Source: JAZLIL01 sp045617405 (GTDB taxonomy: Bacteria > Bacillota > Clostridia > Lachnospirales > Lachnospiraceae). From it: a DNA stretch of 19,053 nt. Shown piece by piece: positions 14,802 to 19,053 of the stretch; position 1 is the stretch's first letter; each line of letters opens with the position of its first letter. A model generated the notes under the pieces. It saw only the letters and a program-made list of their open reading frames with translations. It was not told where the DNA came from and did not search any database. Position numbers and translations under genes: made by a program. The stretch lies in contig JAZLIL010000105.1 of the NCBI GenBank assembly GCA_045617405.1, forward strand, positions 1 through 19,053, in the 5' to 3' direction.

Positions 14802-15989
14802 TCAGACACCAAGATACTTTTTAAGGGTATCGACCTTGTCAAGCTTCTCCCAGGGAAGATCGACGTCGGTTCTTCCGAAATGACCATAGGCAGCAGTCTG
14901 CTTGTAGATCGGACGGCGAAGGTCGAGCATCTTGATGATTCCTGCAGGACGAAGGTCAAAGTTCTCTTCGATAATCGAAACGAGCTTCTCGTCGGAAAGC
15001 TTTCCTGTTCCGTAAGTGTCCACATTGATGGATGTGGGTCTTGCAACACCGATTGCGTAACTGAGCTGAATCTGAAGTCTGTCTGCGAGACCGGCAGCCA
15101 CGAGGTTCTTTGCAACGTATCTTGCTGCGTAGCATGCCGAACGGTCAACCTTTGTGGGGTCTTTGCCGGAAAATGCGCCGCCGCCGTGTGCGGCCGAACC
15201 ACCGTAGGTGTCAACGATAATCTTTCTGCCCGTAAGTCCGCTGTCACCGACAGGTCCTCCGATGACGAAACGTCCGGTAGGATTGATATAAACCTTTGTG
15301 TCACTATCAATCAGTTCTGCGGGAACAATAGGATCGATAACGTACTCTCTGATGTCGGCCCTAATCTTTTCGGTCGAAACTTCTGCGTCGTGCTGTGAGG
15401 AAACAACGATTGCCTCAACCCTTGCGGGCTTTCCGTTTTCGTCGTATTCAACCGTTACCTGACTCTTTCCGTCAGGTCTCAGATAAGAAAGCGTTCCGTC
15501 CTTTCTGACTTTTGTGAGCTGTCTTGAAAGCTTGTGAGCCATAGAAATGGCGAAAGGCATATACTCGGGGGTTTCGTTTGCGGCATAGCCGAACATCATA
15601 CCCTGACCGCCGGCGCCTGTGTCAAGGTCATCCGTAAGAGAGCCTTCTTTTGCTTCAAGAGCCTTGTCAACACCCATTGCGATATCGGCAGACTGTTTGT
15701 CAAGAGTCACCATAACGGCGCATGTGTTGCCGTCAAAGCCGTATGAAGCGTCGTTATATCCGATTTCGCAGACGGTGTCGCGAACAATCTGTGTGATGTC
15801 GACCCTGGCGTTTGAGGTGATCTCACCCATGACCATTACGAGGCCGGTTGTCGTACATGTTTCACATGCCACTCTGCTCATGGGATCCTGTGCGAGCATG
15901 GCATCAAGCACTGCGTCGGAAATCTGATCGCAGATCTTGTCGGGATGTCCTTCGGTAACTGATTCTGAAGTGAATAATCTTCTTGCCAT
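14802..15989 (-). CDS. metK: S-adenosylmethionine synthetase
   Basis: 395-residue cytosolic enzyme that makes SAM from methionine and ATP. It has normal length and the family motifs: SESVTEGHPDKICDQISDA at about 8-26 with the catalytic His15 and Asp17, the GAGxQGMMFGYA motif at 125-136, TGRFVIGGPVGDSGLTGRKI, and GGGAFSGKDPTKVDRSA with the active-site Lys residues. An odd point: residue 128 is Gly (codon GGT, plus strand 15606-15608) where the motif GAGDQG normally has Asp, one of the four active-site aspartates studied in E. coli MetK. The rest of the protein looks intact. AAGGAG lies just before the ATG. The gene is controlled by a SAM-I riboswitch with a terminator in its leader, so transcription should fall when SAM is plentiful. 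Confidence 0.97.
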   Translation of the reverse strand: MARRLFTSESVTEGHPDKICDQISDAVLDAMLAQDPMSRVACETCTTTGLVMVMGEITSNARVDITQIVRDTVCEIGYNDASYGFDGNTCAVMVTLDKQSADIAMGVDKALEAKEGSLTDDLDTGAGGQGMMFGYAANETPEYMPFAISMAHKLSRQLTKVRKDGTLSYLRPDGKSQVTVEYDENGKPARVEAIVVSSQHDAEVSTEKIRADIREYVIDPIVPAELIDSDTKVYINPTGRFVIGGPVGDSGLTGRKIIVDTYGGSAAHGGGAFSGKDPTKVDRSACYAARYVAKNLVAAGLADRLQIQLSYAIGVARPTSINVDTYGTGKLSDEKLVSIIEENFDLRPAGIIKMLDLRRPIYKQTAAYGHFGRTDVDLPWEKLDKVDTLKKYLGV

Positions 15990-16082
15990 AGTACTCCTTT
16001 CTTTCTCTCTTATGGGATTCTTTTCAAATTTGCGAATTCTGCAGAGTTCTTTTTCCGTATCTTCCTGATTTCGGGGAGCATC

Positions 16083-16117
16083 TGCAAAAACAAAGGTCCG
16101 CTTTAATAAGCGGACCT
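16083..16117 (-). terminator. Riboswitch-controlled terminator before metK
   Basis: A perfect 10-bp stem AGGTCCGCTT/AAGCGGACCT (16117-16108 with 16103-16094) with a 4-base loop is followed on the minus strand by TTTGTTTTT. CTTATT in its 5' arm and loop (16110-16105) is complementary to AATAAG in the 3' strand of riboswitch P1 (16146-16141), a plausible antiterminator pairing when SAM is scarce. Confidence 0.92.
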
Positions 16118-16137
16118 GGAAAAATCTGAAACCAAAC

Positions 16138-16242
16138 CCTCTTATTGTTCGACCGCTGTTGGCCGCTCAACTTGGCACCTTCCTGTTACGGGGTTGCCGT
16201 GACTTCATCGAGCCTTTACTCTCCATCACTCTGAATAAGAGA
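16138..16242 (-). promoter_or_regulatory. SAM-I (S-box) riboswitch upstream of metK
   Basis: Minus-strand RNA shows the S-box order: P1 strand CTCTTATT (from 16241), the AGAG-TGATGGAG core, AAGGCTCGATGAAGTCACGGCAACC, the GGAAGGTGCCAA segment, a further hairpin (GCGGCC-AACA-GCGGTCG region), then the closing P1 strand AATAAGAG (16146-16139). Class known to bind S-adenosylmethionine and stop transcription of methionine and SAM genes. Position between a consensus promoter and the terminator at 16083-16117 fits a transcriptional off-switch for metK. Confidence 0.95.
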
Positions 16243-16261
16243 TTCTCTATATTGTACACAG

Positions 16262-16290
16262 ATGATACAGCATAGAATTTCATATGTCAA
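16262..16290 (-). promoter_or_regulatory. Sigma-A type promoter of metK
   Basis: Minus strand: perfect -35 TTGACA (16290-16285), 17-bp spacer, -10 TATCAT (16267-16262). The predicted start near 16255 lies about 13 bases before riboswitch P1. Confidence 0.85.
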
Positions 16291-16319
16291 GCGTCATTAT
16301 GCATCAGTATCCCTTGATT

Positions 16320-16348
16320 TTGGCAAAAACGGGCACAATGCTTATAAT
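16320..16348 (+). promoter_or_regulatory. Upstream promoter of the GGDEF gene
   Basis: -35 TTGGCA (16320-16325, 5/6), 17-bp spacer, perfect -10 TATAAT (16343-16348). It diverges from the metK promoter, with about 30 bp between the -35 boxes. Confidence 0.7.
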
Positions 16349-16373
16349 ATGAGGTAACAATTCAATTATTCTG

Positions 16374-16403
16374 TGGACACTTGACACCATATTGTGTTAT
16401 ACT
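16374..16403 (+). promoter_or_regulatory. Second, proximal promoter of the GGDEF gene
   Basis: -35 TGGACA (16374-16379, 5/6), 18-bp spacer, -10 TATACT (16398-16403, 5/6). Predicted start near 16410, about 28 bases before the GTG. A perfect TTGACA at 16381 has no partner at proper spacing. Confidence 0.55.
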
Positions 16404-16437
16404 CACAAAGGATATTACTATATATGGGAGTAGTGTG

Positions 16438-17586
16438 GTGGAACAGGAGAGAGAAACAACTAAAGAAGATCAGAGAGCAAAGGATCTGCGCAAGCAGTAT
16501 CTTTCAGAGGGCTTTACGCGGATGATTCTGCTTTCGGCAGGTACGAGCACACTGCTTCTCGTGCTTACGGTTTTGTTTGCGCTTTTTGATATTCATCTTC
16601 TGCCCGACGGTGCCCAGCTGCCGTCGCTCATTGTGTTTCTCATCTGTTCGGTGCTCGTTCTGGCAAACAATCTCTATGTCAAGTATCAGAAAAAGAGCGA
16701 GCTTTGGTATATCTCTTCAATACTGACTTTGGCCGTGTTCTCAATCGGGTGCCTGCTCTTTGCGCTTTTTGCCGCGGACATAACCGGCTCCGTATGCTGT
16801 CTGTGCATAGCAATGCTGGTGGTTGCAACCGTTCCGCTTCTCAGTCCGAAGTCATTTGCTGTTTTTTATATTCTGATGATGATACTTGCCTTCCTGACTG
16901 CAGGCACGCAGAAGTATCCTCCGGAGTGTCTGATGTTTCTGATTTCGCTGGGCGGGCTTACGTTAATCACACCGATTCTCAGATTCAGACACTATTCCAG
17001 TACAAAGACCTACAGAGTTGAAGTATCCAATGTCCGTTCGCAGGCGCAGACAGATCCGATGACGGGGCTTCTCAACAGGCGCGGACTTGATGAGCATATC
17101 GAAAATGTCTGGCCGTACTGCATCAGAAAGAGATACAGTGTTGCCGTTCTCATGCTGGACATCGATAATTTCAAGAAGTTTAATGATCATTTCGGACACC
17201 TCGCGGGCGATGAATGCATAAAGGCTGTCGCAAACGTACTTGATTTGTCCATCAAGGATTCAAGGGATGTAGCAGCGAGGGTCGGCGGCGAGGAATTTCT
17301 GATTATGCTGACCGCTATGGAGAACAAGGAGGTTCTTGCATATGCAAGAGGTCTTTCCAAAGCGATAGAAATGCTTCAGATACCCCAGGCCCCCGGGAAC
17401 TTTAAGCCTGTGGTTTCGGTAAGTATAGGTGTTGCTTTCGCAAGTACTTCGCAGGAGCTGAATTTTGAATATCTGAAGGATGAAGCGGACAAGTCCCTTT
17501 ACGACGCAAAGTACAACGGACGTGACTGCGTATTCTTCAAAGGAAAGCGCTACGGCGAGAAGCCGAATCCGTTCTCGGTCAGATAA
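16438..17586 (+). CDS. Membrane GGDEF protein, predicted diguanylate cyclase
   Basis: 382-residue inner-membrane protein. After a charged N-terminal tail of about 28 residues come six predicted membrane helices between about 29 and 182, then a GGDEF domain from about 205 (DPMTGLLNRRG) to 368. The active site is intact: GGEEF at 283-287, metal-binding Asp241 in MLDIDNFKKFND, and VSIGVAF at 328-334. It should make c-di-GMP from two GTP. The inhibitory I-site RxxD is not present: the residues at that position are DSRD (274-277), so simple product inhibition is not expected. The six-helix sensor part does not match a named domain I can assign. Start at GTG 16438, with GGGAG seven bases before it; an in-frame TTG at 16381 lies within the promoter region. 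The coiled-coil gene follows after 63 bp. Confidence 0.9.
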   Translation: MEQERETTKEDQRAKDLRKQYLSEGFTRMILLSAGTSTLLLVLTVLFALFDIHLLPDGAQLPSLIVFLICSVLVLANNLYVKYQKKSELWYISSILTLAVFSIGCLLFALFAADITGSVCCLCIAMLVVATVPLLSPKSFAVFYILMMILAFLTAGTQKYPPECLMFLISLGGLTLITPILRFRHYSSTKTYRVEVSNVRSQAQTDPMTGLLNRRGLDEHIENVWPYCIRKRYSVAVLMLDIDNFKKFNDHFGHLAGDECIKAVANVLDLSIKDSRDVAARVGGEEFLIMLTAMENKEVLAYARGLSKAIEMLQIPQAPGNFKPVVSVSIGVAFASTSQELNFEYLKDEADKSLYDAKYNGRDCVFFKGKRYGEKPNPFSVR

Positions 17587-17649
17587 CAGGCCGGAAAGCC
17601 ACGGAAGAAGATTTTGCCCGGGAAATGCGAAGAAGATTTGGAGGAGAAG

Positions 17650-18624
17650 ATGGCAGACAGAGTCGAACTTGTCATGAAAAGAATACATGTCCTGTTCGCC
17701 CGTTGCGAGGCGTTTGAGGAGTCCCCCGACAGGATTGTTGTCAACAAAAGAGAAATGTTCAATCTTCTTGAGGATTTGAATACGGCGGTATATGAAGTTC
17801 TTGAGCAATATGAAGCCACAAGCAGAAGCAGGGAGAGAGGATTAAAGGAAGCGAAAGAGAAAAAAGAGCAGCTGATGGCCGAGGCAAAGCTTGCCACGGA
17901 AGACATGAATGCCGCCGCTCTTTTGTATACCGACACTATTGTCGGCAGAATCAGTGAGGAGCTTGCCGAAAGAAAGCTCCGTCTCCGGAGAGATTATGAG
18001 GAAATGGCCGGCATTATCGACGACCAGATAAACGATCTAAACAATAACAAAGCCGAAATCAAGGATCAGCTGGCGCTCATGATGGAGAGTGAGATTTATC
18101 TCCGGGAGCTCGAAGCTCTTAGGGCAGAGGGCCAAAAGGACGCAAAGGAGCGCGAGGCAAAGCTCGAAGAGATTGAGAATTCTCAGGCACCGTCAAGGGA
18201 CAGATTTTTTGAAGAGACAAAAAAGCCGGGTGTAAGAGTTATATCAAAAGCATCCGGAGATGAAGAGGAAGAAGCTTCTCCCAAGTCAGAAATTGTTGTC
18301 AAGGTCCATGCACCGGGAGATTCGGGCATGTCGCTTCCGATGACACGTTCCGAAAGAAAGGCAAAGGAAGCCGCAAAGCGTCAGGCTGAAGCAAAGGCCG
18401 CTGCCGAAGCTGCAGGGGAGGCATCGGCCGCATTCGATAAAGGAGAACAGGTTTCCGGAGAAGACGATTCGATAATTCCGGAAGGCGTTTCACCCGAGCA
18501 GTACCTCAGAGAAAATTTCGACATCGATCGTGAGTTTGAGGAGTGGGAAGCGCAGCAGGCAGGGACTCCCGAGAGTGAAGAGCCGCCAAAGAAGAGCTTT
18601 TCACTATTTAGAAAACTGTTTTAA
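17650..18624 (+). CDS. Coiled-coil protein, distantly like V-type ATPase subunit H-like proteins
   Basis: 324-residue soluble, highly charged protein of unknown function. Residues about 25-55 (DRIVVNKREMFNLLEDLNTAVYEVLEQY) resemble the N-terminus of a Lachnospiraceae/Clostridia group often labelled V-type ATPase subunit H-like. That label reflects coiled-coil similarity, not a proven role. A long coiled coil runs from about 50 to 180. An acidic, low-complexity region (about 200-275, with an Ala/Lys/Glu-rich stretch at 237-262) follows. An acidic segment and a basic-aromatic tail (PPKKSFSLFRKLF) end the protein, and the tail could touch a membrane. No signal peptide or membrane helix. ATG at 17650 has GGAGGAG just before it; a longer in-frame start at 17614 lacks one. 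Probably cotranscribed with the GGDEF gene. No clear terminator before veg. Confidence 0.75.
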   Translation: MADRVELVMKRIHVLFARCEAFEESPDRIVVNKREMFNLLEDLNTAVYEVLEQYEATSRSRERGLKEAKEKKEQLMAEAKLATEDMNAAALLYTDTIVGRISEELAERKLRLRRDYEEMAGIIDDQINDLNNNKAEIKDQLALMMESEIYLRELEALRAEGQKDAKEREAKLEEIENSQAPSRDRFFEETKKPGVRVISKASGDEEEEASPKSEIVVKVHAPGDSGMSLPMTRSERKAKEAAKRQAEAKAAAEAAGEASAAFDKGEQVSGEDDSIIPEGVSPEQYLRENFDIDREFEEWEAQQAGTPESEEPPKKSFSLFRKLF

Positions 18625-18666
18625 ACACAATATTTAGTGGATGTTTCAAAAATCCTTCACAATATG

Positions 18667-18695
18667 TTGACATTGGTTTTCGCATGTGATAAACT
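18667..18695 (+). promoter_or_regulatory. Sigma-A type promoter of veg
   Basis: Perfect -35 TTGACA (18667-18672), 17-bp spacer, -10 TAAACT (18690-18695). Predicted start near 18702, giving a leader of about 78 bases. Confidence 0.75.
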
Positions 18696-18779
18696 AATAT
18701 ACGGACCTGATGTTAAGTTAAACTGATACGGCTTTGGATGGGGGTGCCGTTTCTAAGAGCAAGAGCTAAGGAGGATGTT

Positions 18780-19016
18780 ATGAAACAACCGGAAAACATG
18801 TGTAATATCCGTAACACTATTGTGAACAACAAGGGAAAGAAAGTTGTTATCAGAACCAATCGCGGGAGAAACCGCTTCGATGTTACCGAAGGAGTCATCT
18901 ATCAGACATTTCCCTGTGTCTTTTTGGTTCAGCTCGACAAGAAGTCGGGAGACAATGACACAATGACATACAGCTACACAGATGTCCTTACAAAGGAAGT
19001 AGAGCTTGTGTTCTAA
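18780..19016 (+). CDS. veg: Veg family protein
   Basis: 78-residue small protein of the Veg family (B. subtilis Veg has 86 residues). Shared features: KGKKVVIRTNRGRNRF, matching the basic LGKRLKLKANGGRRKT region, then GVIYQTFPCVFLVQLD, then YSYTDVLTKEVELVF at the C-terminus. In B. subtilis Veg is a highly expressed small protein reported to promote biofilm gene expression; its role here is not known. AGGAGG lies five bases before ATG 18780; a longer in-frame start at 18738 lacks a ribosome binding site. It has its own near-consensus promoter. The remaining 37 bases to the window edge hold no gene but end in AAGGA, possibly the ribosome binding site of the next gene (ispE lies near veg in B. 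subtilis). Confidence 0.93.
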   Translation: MKQPENMCNIRNTIVNNKGKKVVIRTNRGRNRFDVTEGVIYQTFPCVFLVQLDKKSGDNDTMTYSYTDVLTKEVELVF

Positions 19017-19053
19017 AGTCGGATCGTAGCCATGTCGTTCTGTGAGCCAAGGA

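Overview
The window looks like a chromosomal housekeeping segment from a low-to-mid G+C Firmicute, most probably a Clostridia member close to the Lachnospiraceae. This is inferred from AGGAGG-type ribosome binding sites, sigma-A type promoters, the Veg protein, a SAM-I riboswitch before metK, a K+-dependent type membrane pyrophosphatase, an archaeal/eukaryote-like ProRS, and a coiled-coil protein of a kind I associate with Lachnospiraceae. No species can be named from the sequence. There is no prophage, transposase, CRISPR array, rRNA or tRNA gene.

Layout: 175-2151 (+) transketolase, closed by a strong terminator at 2335-2380. All genes from 2489 to 15989 are on the minus strand, so right to left the order is: metK (SAM-I riboswitch in its leader), proS, pncB, an HD-GYP protein, hppA followed after 26 bp by a phosphate acetyl/butyryltransferase family gene, a chemotaxis receptor, and a YhcC-type radical SAM protein. 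From 16438 to the right edge the plus strand carries a membrane GGDEF cyclase, a coiled-coil protein and veg. metK and the GGDEF gene diverge from one promoter region.

Four starts were moved from the longest open frame to the position set by a ribosome binding site on the minus strand (hppA to a TTG, HD-GYP, proS) and likewise three on the plus strand (GGDEF to a GTG, the coiled-coil gene, veg). Promoters with 17-18 bp spacers were found before the chemotaxis receptor, hppA, the HD-GYP gene, proS, metK, the GGDEF gene (two) and veg.

Functionally the window mixes central metabolism (pentose phosphate, NAD salvage, SAM synthesis, proline charging), PPi-driven ion pumping next to an acyl-phosphate enzyme, and signalling (one methyl-accepting receptor, one predicted c-di-GMP synthase, one predicted c-di-GMP phosphodiesterase).

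The unusual material is mostly outside the coding regions. The roughly 280-nt leader of hppA contains TCTGAC five times and matches no riboswitch I know. The 594-bp gap between the chemotaxis receptor and the acyltransferase gene holds direct repeats, a roughly 230-bp imperfect palindrome and five 22-23 bp tandem repeats. There are also a 17-bp tandem repeat after tkt, a copied tkt 3' end and a triplicated terminator-like unit. Within genes, the receptor has three tandem 98-residue Cache-like units, and MetK has Gly where the GAGDQG motif normally has a catalytic-site Asp. I see no clear multi-gene novel system; the hppA leader is the best candidate for something undescribed.
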